Source of the DNA: Przewalskia tangutica
Lineage: Eukaryota > Streptophyta > Magnoliopsida > Solanales > Solanaceae
Assembly: GCA_029844215.1 (NCBI GenBank)
Contig: CM056724.1
Span: 33,208,446 to 33,272,445, forward strand
Direction: 5' to 3'
DNA length: 64,000 bases
This document shows, in pieces, positions 46,571 to 57,101 of the stretch. How positions within the stretch are numbered: the stretch's first letter is position 1; each line of letters begins with the position of its first letter. Under the pieces are notes generated by a model. That model had not been told where the DNA came from. It ran no database searches and saw nothing but the letters and a program-made list of their open reading frames with translations. Both the position numbers and the translations under genes were made by a program.

Positions 46571-47951
46571 TGATCGGTGTATTTTATATACACCTTTTGA
46601 GTCTGTTTTAGTTAGTCTTTTGTCCCATTTTGCACATATAAGTGTCGTATTAGGATAGTTTTTCTTTCTATTGAGTCAAAGTGGTTGAAATGTTCAAATG
46701 GCGAAAAAGGAGCAAAAAGAGGGCAAAAGAGGAGATGCCAGAGCCGAAAACAGAGAAAGTGGCGAACGAGGGTAAAATCGGACGGCGCCGCGGCCTCCTG
46801 CGACAGCGAGGGCGCGGCGCCACTATTCAGAGCGAAGACTTCGCCGCGTCGCCTCGACAGCGGTCAGGCGCGGCGCTAAACATCCGAGAGCTACGAAGAT
46901 ACTGTGGCGGCTCGCAGCGAATATCGGCGCGGCGCCAAAACACCCGACGGATCGCGAACTTCCGCGCGCGCTATCTGCAGGCATGCGCCGCGGAAAAATT
47001 AGGTCTTTTGCGGATTTTTGGGCGAACTGCGAGGAAAAGAAGGAGGCGTTTTTAAACCTATAAAAGGAGAACCCTAGGCAGTTTTCAAAGGTTCCCTTTC
47101 TTGCACAACCCAAGATTTTCTTGCTAGGAGATTGGAGACCTAAACATTAGTAATTTCTTTCCTTTTTCTTTTCTTTAATTCGGTTTTGCATGATGAACTT
47201 TGAATTAGTTCTTGTCATATTCATGGCTAGGAACTAATTCTCTTATAACTTTCTATGTTGACTTTCTTGAATCTTATGTTATAAATTAATGCATGCTTAT
47301 GGTTATTATTCTTATTGAGAGATCTATCCAATAATTGAGTTGAATTCTTGGTAGCTAATTGACAACTAGTTATCACTATATGATTTCTAATCAGTTACGA
47401 AAAGGGGATTGTGAATATGTTGTAAGTTGGGTAGATATCTTGAATTGGGGATGAAAATACCTCAATTAGATTTGTAAGCGTTGATGAGAGGCTTAACAAC
47501 CCTAATTTTGCGCATTGTGCGTGACGGTCAACTAGGTTTTGTGCTTAATCCTCCTATAGCGTTACCCTTATCGTGAAAGTTAGGTAAGGAACAATACTGG
47601 GTTGAGTGTTTATATAACCACTAACGGGAGTATAAAGCGATTTCGTAAACTGCTTTCTCAAAAGAAGAATACCATAAGTAATGCATTAGTAAGTAACATA
47701 AGCGGATAGTAAGGATACATGAAGCCCTATTCTCATCACATCCAAGTAATTCTTTATATTTACTTATCTTTAATAATTCTTAGTTATAAACAACCAATCA
47801 AATATTAATTCGCCAAATAGATACTAGAAAATAGATAACTGGTACTTGAACCCTAATCCTAGAGGACGATATTCGGTCTTATCTAAGACTATACTACTTG
47901 ATACGATAACGTGCACTTGCGTTTAAAAGTGTGTGCATATTACGCGCATCA
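46571..47951 (+). repeat. E2 3' LTR
   Basis: Same ends as the 5' LTR, 1381 against 1384 bases, differing mostly by short insertions/deletions in GC-rich blocks (46780-47010). Confidence 0.9.
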
Positions 47952-47956
47952 ATACC

Positions 47957-48033
47957 AACGGCTGAAATCCGTAGGTAAATGTCCAAAAACCGTTGGTATA
48001 GGTCATAAAACCTATACCAACGGAAGTTTAGTT
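47957..48033 (+). mobile_element. CACTA subterminal repeats
   Basis: ACCGTTGGTATA and its complement TATACCAACGG alternate here, as in CACTA subterminal transposase-binding regions. This continues the terminus at 41112. The element is cut off at 48033 by gypsy sequence. Confidence 0.7.
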
Positions 48034-48680
48034 CCGTCCAACCAAAATTCACACTTTGAAAATTTAACATAAAGTTTCTCTTGTCTTAAGATTTGAAGTA
48101 CTACCCTTAAATGCTCTTCTTGTTCTTCAACACTCTTGCTATAAATTAGAATATCATCGATGAATACAATCACGAACAAATCTAAGAATTATTTGAAGAT
48201 TTTGTTCATGAGATTCATAAAAACGGATGGGGCATTGGTTAACCCGAAAGACAAGACCAAGAACTCATAATGGTCATATCAGGTTCTAAAGTTGTTTTGG
48301 GTATATCATCAGGATTTATTTTCAGCCGATGATATCTCAAATGAAGGTCAACCTTGGAAAAATATTTGGCTCCTTGAAGTTGGTCAAAAAGATCATCGAT
48401 TTTTGGTAATGGGTATCATTTCTTGACAATGACCTTATTGAGTTGTCGATAATCTATGCACATTCAATCATCTTTCTTCTTCACAAAAGGACTGGTGGGA
48501 AACACTAAGCCTTATAAAGCCCTTATCCAGAATATCTTTCACTTGTTCTTTTAACTCTCCCAGTTTAGCTGGGGCCATTCGATATGGAGAAATGGGGATG
48601 GGTCTTGTACCCAGAATTAATTCTATGGAAAACTCCACTTTCCTGTCCGGAGGAAGGCCTGAAAGATCTGTTATGTTGTT
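48034..48680 (-). pseudogene. Gypsy reverse-transcriptase fragment
   Basis: The minus strand reads, with breaks, GLPPDRKVEFSIELILGTRP, PISPYRMAPAKLGELKEQ, KINPDDIPKTT, VIVFIDDILIYSKS and FSKCEFWLD: the palm of a Ty3/gypsy reverse transcriptase with the active-site FIDD (usually YIDD). Several frameshifts and stops; about 215 residues remain. Confidence 0.85.
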
Positions 48681-48684
48681 GTAC

Positions 48685-49136
48685 TTAGTGAACCGGAGAT
48701 TTGTCTAGAATCCAATCTATGAGACTGTAAATCCTCATATCTGCATCCCTTTTGTTGCACCAAGAATATTGGCATCCTACTCTAATCAGTTGTCCTAACC
48801 CTATATTAACAATATATTCCTGAAAGTCAGATAACTCTATTTGAAGCACTGGTTGTCCATTTGATCTATCATCACAGATAATATGGTGTTGAAGTCCACC
48901 AAGATGAGCCAAGGCTCATTTATGGTTGTATTCAAGGCTCTGTGTTGACTCAATAAGCTTTTCCTTTCACTGTTCCCATTATACCCATATACAAAGGTCA
49001 TCTGACAGACAAACTGAGAGTTCTTATCAGCAACTGAGCAATGTACTGTCAGAGCATCTGAATATATGTTCCCAACATACCCAGTGCCTTTCATTTGACA
49101 CTGTAGGTTAGTAAAAATAGCCCACTTTTTCCCCAT
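48685..49136 (-). pseudogene. L1-type LINE endonuclease fragment
   Basis: Two overlapping frames give MTFVYGYNGNSERKSLLSQH, PWLILVDFNTIL (usually GDFN, a catalytic motif of APE-type endonuclease) and GCQYSWCNKRDADMRIYSLI, then DWIL. This is the nicking endonuclease of plant L1 LINEs. The reverse transcriptase is missing on the left, where gypsy sequence joins. Confidence 0.8.
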
Positions 49137-49139
49137 TTT

Positions 49140-50091
49140 CTCTTGATCTGCTCAGTCTTATGTGACTTTATTTTTGTTTCTAAGCATCCTATCATATCGA
49201 CTTTATCCTTCAGCAAAAAGGTTTTCAACTCTTGTGCTTAAAGGGATTGTTCAGCCCTCTTATATTCCAGGAGCAAAAATCGTGAAGGTTTGAGATCCAC
49301 CCCTCTCTGCCACTTCCCAAGCTCTCCCCTTTCATTGATTTTGATGTCAGTTGTCATGTTACGAACCAGGAGTTGCTTTATAGTGATATTGCCCTCAGTT
49401 GTTCTCAATGTTGTTCCCTCAAGAACTTCTTTGCTCTTTCCTTTCAGTTTTAGTTTGTTTTCTGCTCTTGTGTAGTAAGGATAAGACTGCTTAGACCATC
49501 TACAACAGGTTGTATATCAGCTAGTGACCGGCCAGGTGGCTCAGTTGTTTTTGTTGTTTGTGCTTGTAGTTTAGGCAATTGTTCCTCAGGTTTGGATTTC
49601 CACTCTTGTCAAACTTTTTCCTCTTATGCTTCTTTGATTTTGTTTTACAGCTTGCTTGGGACTGACTGATTTTTTTTGGCCTTGTAATTGACACTATGAT
49701 GATCAATTTGGAGACATTCTTAGCAAAAGTTTGGCTTCCGATCATATTCAATAGCATTTGTTTTTAACCTACCAGTTGTAGTCTCAATGTAGATAGAGTC
49801 AGGGAAAGATTTAGCCGTGTCCATTTCAATTGACAATCGAGCATAGGACACCGTTTCTCTTTATGTTGTTAGGTTATCGGTACATATGGGCTTCCCCAGG
49901 ATGCTTGCAACTCTCCCCAAACTCTCAACTGCCCAGAAAGAAATAGGCAAGTTCGGTTGTATTAGGATTATTCCTTTATTTGGAAATCTTCCTCCCAATG
50001 CTTCAGTATCTATTGTTGAAGGTGCAGGTGCCAGTATCAAGCACAACCTCCATGTCCTCCGCACATTCAAACCTATATATGAAATACTCAT
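49140..50091 (-). pseudogene. L1-type LINE ORF1 fragments
   Basis: 49861-50091 encodes PNLPISFWAVESLGRVASIL followed by GKPICTDNLTT, the DUF4283-type RNA-binding segment of plant LINE ORF1. 49521-49757 gives a Lys-rich basic tail (KTKSKKHKRKKFDKSGN). The order on the minus strand (ORF1 right, endonuclease left) fits one LINE running leftward, broken by stops. Confidence 0.7.
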
Positions 50092-50169
50092 CGGTGTGCA
50101 AGAAGACTTGAGGTGTACTCACGAACTTCCATACACCATAAACTAATCGTAACATTATACTAAATCTTA

Positions 50170-50685
50170 TCAGATAATTCTCCGTCGCCCATTATAGATC
50201 TCCAATTCAAACTTGCATTTACCACAACACGTGTGGATTAATAGTGTGACTCGCCTATTCCGCAGGTTGGCATTCAGCCCCTTGTGAACCGTGTCCCTTG
50301 CCTCTCTTTCCTTATCGTCCATTCTTTCCTTCATCTTCCAGACTTCCTTCACTTGACGTAGAAATTTGAGCAAGGAGCCCTCTTTAATATCTCCAATTAA
50401 CATCTTTTCTCTTCTAAATAAGGAGTGAAAATCTTCCAGGGTGGAGTTGATCATTATATGTAGTATGACTCCAATCGGATAGTTGAAAAACATCGGGTCA
50501 GATGATTGCTTCTTCTGTCTAGCCCTAAGTAAATCCATACATCGTACGATTGTGTCATCCACATATGTGCCAAAGTCGTCTCTTGGGTCCATATTACGAT
50601 CCATGAATTCCTTCTGAGCTCGCATTGCCCTTTTCATTTTCATGAGCACTTTCCTCTTGGTTGGAACTCGTATTATAACCACCAT
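50170..50685 (-). pseudogene. ORF in gag position of the minus-strand gypsy element
   Basis: The 171-residue frame is charged (MKMKRAMRAQKEFMDRNMDP, LLKFLRQVKEVWKMKERMDD) with no zinc knuckle. It starts about 250 bases after the primer site of the LTR at 50943, where gag is expected, but I do not recognise a gag domain. It could equally be unrelated. Confidence 0.3.
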
Positions 50686-50929
50686 CTAAAAAACACTTGT
50701 TAGTTAGTTTATTGTTGTTCCTTCTCTAATCAGTTTGAATGAGGTAGTACGAGAACCAAATCTTTGAAAAGACTCAAGATAGGTACGAGGAAAGTATGAA
50801 GAAAACGAAACTGTTTAGGATGTTATTCCGTTCACTTATTACTAAGGTGGCGCGCACACCGTCGCAATAAGTAACCGTTCAAACACTGAACTCAAAGAAA
50901 TTTCCTAGAATCTCCTAACTTGATTTAGC

Positions 50930-50942
50930 TTTGATACCAACT
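50930..50942 (-). other. Primer-binding site of the minus-strand gypsy element
   Basis: The complement reads AGTTGGTATCAAAGC directly after the LTR end GTGACA: a tRNA-Met type site with one change from TGGTATCAGAGC. Confidence 0.7.
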
Positions 50943-53014
50943 TGTCACGCCCCGACTTTTCTCAAGTCCTCCATTAGGGCATGATGGCACCCGGGGCAAC
51001 TATCCCATCCCAGGCGAACCATTAATTTCTTTTCTTCTTAAATTAAACATGTATCTCTTTGCGGAAATAATATAATCATGTATTTTTTTTTGAAAGCATG
51101 AGCCCATACCCGTGCATCCATAAATTGTTCTAGACTAGATGAAAGTTCAAATTCAAAATAAAAATATCTAAATCTTAAAAGAAAACAGTCTCATGTGGGG
51201 CATTCCCCGAGATAACGAAACTTGGTTCTTCAAACATACTTGGTCTAGAATAACTTTCACCAAATTCAAAGTAATGGATTGGTGGGACGATAAGGCTGCG
51301 GGACGATCGCTAGCCCTGTTGCAGAGCATTTCCTCTATCGCACTTTCCTGAAATATGTTAAATAAAAGAGTCATTCCTACCATCCGGGCAGAGTGAGAAC
51401 CTCGCCTTACAATCCAAAGTAACCTCACAATATTCTAATAACAATCATATTATAAACATAATAAGCATGTTGTGAAAAACATATTACAACACTTCCATTA
51501 TATAAGCCAATAATATTCATGTGCAAAATCTCCTCCCCACTCAACCTAGGAAATACTTAGTTTAACCAGTTCCCCTACTTTATCTCATATATTATATATT
51601 TATTGCGGTATGTGCAACCTGATCCAATCCATTTATATATTTATTGCGGTACGTGCAACCCGATCCAATGCATTTATATATTCTTGCGGTTCGTGCAATC
51701 CGGTCCAATGCATTTATAAATTTGTTGCAGTTCGTGCAACCCGATCCAATACATTTATATATTTATTGCGGTCCGTGCAACACGATCCTTTATATATTTG
51801 TTTATATATGTTATATGTTCAAAAGACTTAAATAATATTTCATTCTTTCAACTTTTCGCCCTTCCCACTTGTAAGGGTTATAACTCTTGAACCGTAACTT
51901 CAAATAAGATATTTCTTACACCGAGTTGAAGGTAACATAGGGATCTTATCACTATCCTAAGTTTCCTCTGAAAATGCTTAGTGTGACTACTACAAATTCA
52001 CGCAAGAAACAACCCTATGAAAAACTGTCTCGCCAGAATTTTTGTAAAATGCTACAATCTTAAAACAGTCATAACTTTTTATCCGTAAGTCAGCTTAATC
52101 TCTACAAAGTCTCAAACTGTCGAAAACGGAGAAATCTAGAACTTTTATTCAGTACAAATTTTCAGATTCCTCACCGAAACATTCAGTTCTTTTATTAACA
52201 ACTCTAAAAAAACTATTTCGCTAATTGTTTTTGTAAAACAAGATACAATCTTAAAACAGTCATAATATTTTATCCATAAGTCGGATTAATCGCTTTAAAG
52301 TCTTAAACTATCGAGAACAGAGAAATCTAGAATTTTTATTCAACACAACTTTCAGATTCCTCACCGATATGTACAGTTATTCCGTTATACCTTCTGCCTT
52401 CCAGATTTTATTCGATCCGAGATAGAAACTTTAAACTGCGATAACTCTAAAATCCTATGTTAGTCTTAGCCCCGCTTGGGCTCATTCTAATCGTGAAGGA
52501 GAGATGTACAACCCTGTAAAATTTCATCCAATTCTAACAAGTATAATTCAGCGAAACAGATTATAATTTCATGACCCAAACTAGTTATTAAATAATCTAT
52601 TAATAATAATTTCATGATCATTCCTTCAACATTCGGATTATATTCTAACATGTATTGTAACTTAAAATAAAGGATTATACTAAGAGTTATGAGTGAGAGA
52701 ACCCACTTTTATTACTTCGTACTGCAAACGAACTTCTAAACTCTAACTAATATTTTCCCTTCTTGCTCTCTTGTATTTTTCTAATTTTTTTCTTTTTGTA
52801 TTTTTCTGAATTTCTATTCTTTGTGCTAACTGTTTTTTTTATGCTATGCAGAATATATAGTGAGTTGTGTGTATAAGTTGTGGGAGGTGGAAGGAGAAGA
52901 GGTTGAGGGAGATGAAAAAGGTTTGGGGGTTAGGGGGGGAGGGAGAATGTGAGGGAGTGGGTTGGTTTTCTTTTTTCTTTTTTTATTTTTTATTTTTTAT
53001 TTTGGGACTTTACA
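50943..53014 (-). mobile_element. 5' LTR of a Del/Tekay-like gypsy element
   Basis: On the plus strand it runs TGTCACGCCCCGAC to GGGACTTTACA (2072 bp), so it points left, with the primer site at 50930-50942. No second LTR appears, so the element is truncated. It shares the end sequence of the LTRs at 2350-9986 and 23145-25475. Confidence 0.7.
51595..51805. repeat. 41-bp tandem repeat in the LTR
   Basis: Five units each with TTGCGGT(A/T/C)(T/C)GTGCAA and a (C)CGATCCAATGCATTTATA segment begin at 51603, 51644, 51684, 51725 and 51766 (period 40-41). Confidence 0.9.
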
Positions 53015-53434
53015 TAATTATAGAAACTATTAACTTTATTCTCTAAGCAATATATGTATTTGAAAAGAATCAAGTCTTTTTATTTGTAACTTGTAAGCCG
53101 TTGTGGTTTGAGAGACTTTTCAATATTGAGAATAAAAATAGTAAAAAAGGTGAATGAAAAAAGTAAATATATGAATAATATTTGTGTCCATATAAGTTTT
53201 TACGATATAAATGAGACAATAAAATAGATATTCTATTACAACGTAAAATTATTATATTCCCAATTATTGCAATAATCACCACATTACAATGTGAAAAGTT
53301 ATTGTACTTTCTCTCCGAAATATTATATATATATATACTTTTTGGAGAAAAATTGGGGGGCCCAAAAAAGTTATGGCCCCAAGCGATTGTTTTACTGGAC
53401 TTATAATCGACGAGCCACCCCTGCCAATAATGTC
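53015..53434. other. AT-rich spacer, no gene seen
   Basis: Contains a short (TA)n at 53325-53338. No element boundaries recognised. Confidence 0.5.
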
Positions 53435-53450
53435 AAGGATGATTTATCCT

Positions 53451-53694
53451 GGTCCGCATGGGCAGCTCAACTGATTCTCAAGGGGGATAATTGGAAAAAT
53501 GGCCAAGATCGAATCCCGCCAACGACAGTGTGAGGGTTTCTTCTTGAAATAAAGGAGGGTCCCTTGTGCGCAGCGTGGTAGTGATCTAACATTTGAAATC
53601 AATTGAGTTACCATGATTAACCTCCTTCACAGACCTATCGGGCCGGGGTGTGGGAGCTCATGGGGTGGGAGTTCCACCTTTTTTTGGGGAAAAA
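53451..53694 (+). mobile_element. SINE with 16-bp target duplication
   Basis: The identical 16-mer AAGGATGATTTATCCT stands at 53435-53450 and 53695-53710. Between them is a 244-bp unit with a tRNA-like head (TGGGCAGCTCAACTGATTC as A box, AGATCGAATCCCGCC as B box) and a T/A-rich tail. These are the marks of a LINE-mobilised SINE. Confidence 0.85.
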
Positions 53695-53710
53695 AAGGAT
53701 GATTTATCCT

Positions 53711-54104
53711 CCAAATGATAAAACTGCAGACCTTCAAAGAATTCAAAACTAAATGCTACCATTGTAGATACAAAATATTGCTAAAGGTGTGTGACTACCT
53801 ATGAGCCTCTGAAAAACAGGTCAAATTAAATGTATTTTTTATATTCCCTAGATATTAAAATTCAAATTGAAGGTGCTCTTAGCGGACGAGCCTTTACCTA
53901 AAAACTGAAGGCTCATGGAAAAAATGCACCTTCAGTGTATATAAATTTAATAGATCATTTGTTTTTAGACGTCAAAACCGCACACTGAAGATGCGTATGT
54001 TTTCACCAGTTATGTCACGAGAATTCTGAAAAACCTATTTATTGAATTTATCCCAAAAAGTGTCCCATTTCAGTCAAAATTCCAATCACAATGCACATAA
54101 ACGT
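53711..54104. other. Spacer, no gene seen
   Basis: 53850-54000 has two related segments (ACCTTCAGTGTAT and ACTGAAGATGCG) but no clear element. Confidence 0.45.
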
Positions 54105-54122
54105 TTCAGCTCTACATTATTA

Positions 54123-54424
54123 TTATTATTATTATTTTATTTTTTTTTAATAATTGAGGTTTTCAGGCTTGCGCCTGACTATTTCATTGGTATTACCCAT
54201 ACGTCCTCGAGGTGATGGCACCGGTCCTTCAACAACATCACCAATAAATCGCGGAATGTGCTCCGGTGGCTAATTTTTTGGAGCGTACAACTGATCAATG
54301 AGACAAGGTCAAATTCCCCAACATGCAAAATTTCTTCGCACCTGCGGGGAATCGAACCCACACTGTTCATGTCAGAGCGTCTTATAGCGCTCAGGCTTTA
54401 CCACTGGACTATGCCCCGGAGGAC
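54123..54424 (-). mobile_element. SINE with 18-bp target duplication
   Basis: TTCAGCTCTACATTATTA flanks it at 54105-54122 and 54425-54442. On the minus strand the head reads CCGGGGCATAGTCCAGTGGT (A box) and GTGGGTTCGATTCCCC (B box), with the A-rich (ATT)n tail on the left, so it points left. The same family left a 3' fragment at 29502-29612. Confidence 0.9.
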
Positions 54425-54484
54425 TTCAGCTCTACATTATTAATTGCATCTTCAATAACTTCAATGAATGTCCTCTCTATTAGC

Positions 54485-55110
54485 GAATAACTTCAGATGC
54501 TGATTGGGCAGGGTGTCCGGACACGTGACGCCCTACTTCAGGCTTGTGTGTTTTTAGGGGATAATCTTATCTCTTGATCTGTCAAGCGACAAGCCACATT
54601 ATCCCGCTCCAGTGCCAAAGCATAGTATAGGGGTATTGCAAATGTAGTTGCTGAGATCTGTTACTACATTAGCAACACCCCTATATGTCCATTGCGTAAG
54701 GCATCTATAGTCTATTGTGATAACATATCTGCTATTTATATGTCTCATAATCCGGTCCAGCATCAGCGGACCAAACTATTGAGATGGATATTCATTTTGT
54801 CTGTGAGAAGGTCGAACGTGGTCTTGTCAAAATTCTACATGTACCCTCCTCCTATCAGTATCAGACATCTTCACAAAGAGACTACCCAGACAATTGTTCA
54901 CAGACTTCAGATTCAGCCTGAGCATTCAGCCTCCTCCCGCTCCGTCTGAAGGGGAGTATTAGCGAATATTCTTCAAATATTCACAGTATATATTGTATTT
55001 ATTAGTATCATGTATTTAAGGTAACTTTGGATTCTTACTGTATTAGGAATTACCTTTGTACAACTATATATATTGTGATTAATAAAAGAAATCCCTAAAA
55101 AAAATTATTC
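54485..55110 (+). mobile_element. Copia 3' end: RNase H and LTR
   Basis: 54500-54950 encodes, in changing frames, ADWAGCPD, a YCVFLGDN segment, SRSSAEA-like sequence, then KASIVYCDNISAIYMSHNPV and QHQRTK, the RNase H end of a plant copia polyprotein. AAGGGGAGTA at 54949-54958 is the polypurine tract. A decayed LTR follows, with GTTGTAC/ATATATATTGTGATT near 55060 at its end. Confidence 0.8.
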
Positions 55111-55298
55111 CAACATCTTACCCTCTCAATCAATTCACCAATCAAAAAATGAAAAGAAGTGAAACAAATCTAAACACGTAACAAAATGTTACATCAAGCT
55201 ACAAAAAGAAACGTAGTAAAAAGAATCAAGTACTACACAATGTTACATCAAGAACAAGAATAGTAGTAGTACTAATAGAAATTACTAAATCAAGTTCA

Positions 55299-56850
55299 TG
55301 AAAGTATATATGTCATAGAGACAATCATTTTAGGAAGAGACGTACTTGAACACATTCATATTATTAATGAAATTAATATATTTATGGCATTTGTAATTAC
55401 TGAATCGTTATTGATTGTTTGTATCATTCATTAATGTGCACCCCTTGAGCTTACATTGTCATTGATAGATTGAGATATTAATGATAGAGTGTAGTTCTTA
55501 AAGAAGTCTCGACTGATGATCATTGAGAATGGAATATCAATGATATATTATAAGTCGACATGTGGTCTACATCACATTCTTAGAGAATGTAGTATGTCTC
55601 ACTACTAGTAATTGTTGCTAGTGATGGACACATGGAAACTCTTAGAGTGTATTGACATGGCCTACTGATAAACTGTTTGTTATACATGTCTAGAGTATTA
55701 TCAGCATGTGGAGATAGGGGTACTTTGACTTGAGGTCAATACGCACCTAATTTGCAGAGTAATGTACTTTGATTCTGTCCTAAGCTTAAATTCCTTATAG
55801 GATAAGACATGACTTGTATTGGGTACATTGCGATGCAAACTAAGGTGGTAGTTGAGCCAAGAATAAAATTCATTCCTCGAATGGATGTTCGAGAGAACAC
55901 TCAGCTTCTCAGATATTAGGTTAAGTCATTGGCCAATGCAAGAGACATATTTGAGATATAGTCTAATTGTCGACTAATAAAGATGAGATAAAGTGATGAA
56001 TTCATTTGGATAAACACATGTCAGATCCTAAGCTTGATCGATTGTCTCGCGAATGAAAGGAATTTATCATCTCACATAAAAATTATGTTTACTAGAGTCT
56101 TGTAAACGTTCTTCACATATTGAGTGTGTCATATGACGCAGTCTAGGAGTTCCGTGTGAACCTTAATTTGATTAAGTGTCGATGTGTGAAGGCCTAAAGG
56201 GTCACACTAAGTCAATTTTCTTTTCAGTCTAAGGGTATATTGAAAGAATATAAAATATTCGATTTAGAATCGAGATATTTTAATCAATAATAAATTATGA
56301 AATAATTTTATTTGATGAAAATTATTAATTAAGTCAAAATTAGATTTTGAATTTAATTAAAATTAAAACGTGCTGAAACATTAAAATAAAAGAGAGCGTG
56401 GCCTGTAGTGCAGTAGTGGGACGATCCTCTTGCCCATCACAATTCGTATTTTGGGCCAGGTTTTAATCCTAATCCCAGTCTGATTTGTATCATAATCTCC
56501 CTATATATTCAGCACTTAACCTCATAATTTAGGATACATAATTTACACTGAATTCTTACTCTAAGAACTCAGAGTTCAGAGATTAAAATCCTCTCAAACC
56601 TCTGTCAAGATTTCCTAGCTTTCATGACAGAGGAATATACCGAAGTAAGGCTTACACCCGAGCAGACAATCGCGTGCGCACCTTTTAGTAGAGACTTGAA
56701 AATGCATAAACTGTAAGTTTTCTTTGTGTCTTGCAAATTTCAATTGTAACATAATCATAATCAAACGAATTTGTTGGGGCAAGTAAGTTAACAAAATTTT
56801 AACTTCGGTTGTACCTTACTTGTGTTCTTTACACCCGACAAAACCCTACA
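55299..56850 (+). mobile_element. Probable solo LTR, 1552 bp
   Basis: Starts TGAAAGTATATATG and ends ACAAAACCCTACA, with GTTCA duplicated at 55294-55298 and 56851-56855. It has a promoter-like CCCTATATATTCAGCAC at about 56500 and no coding sequence. Orientation plus by the TATA position. The family is not recognised, probably copia. Confidence 0.6.
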
Positions 56851-57101
56851 GTTCAAACATGTGTGTGATATTGTTTTTTACCCTTAATCAGTGATGACGG
56901 GTTTGAGCTTTAGAATAGAACATACTCTAGTAGAAAACGTTTCTCGTTTTAATGAGTCTTATGCAATGTGAATTTAAATTAATTCAGGCTTCAAAGCATT
57001 TATATCAAAAATCGGGTGGAAATTTTAAAAAAAAAATACATTTTTTGAATCTTTTGTTTCTGTCTTTAACCCTTCAAACGATTCGACGTTCGTGACATTT
57101 T

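Larger units (their letters stand above)
41137..47951 (+). mobile_element. Athila-like LTR retrotransposon E2, non-autonomous
   Basis: The 6815-bp element has LTRs at 41137-42520 and 46571-47951, perfect 5-bp duplications ATACC (41132-41136, 47952-47956), a clean primer site and a polypurine tract. It shares LTRs and about 3.2 kb of 3' internal sequence with E1 in opposite orientation, but lacks E1's protease region. Only a gag C-terminal ORF and a broken ORF-1-like region remain, so it must rely on other elements to move. Confidence 0.92.

Noticed and set aside
51610..51835. Repeat-containing peptides
   Set aside because: Translations of a 41-bp DNA tandem repeat; repeat length is not a multiple of three, so frames change between units.
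54330..54424. tRNA gene on the minus strand
   Set aside because: The tRNA-like head is fused to a longer body with A-rich tail and 18-bp duplications, so it is a SINE.
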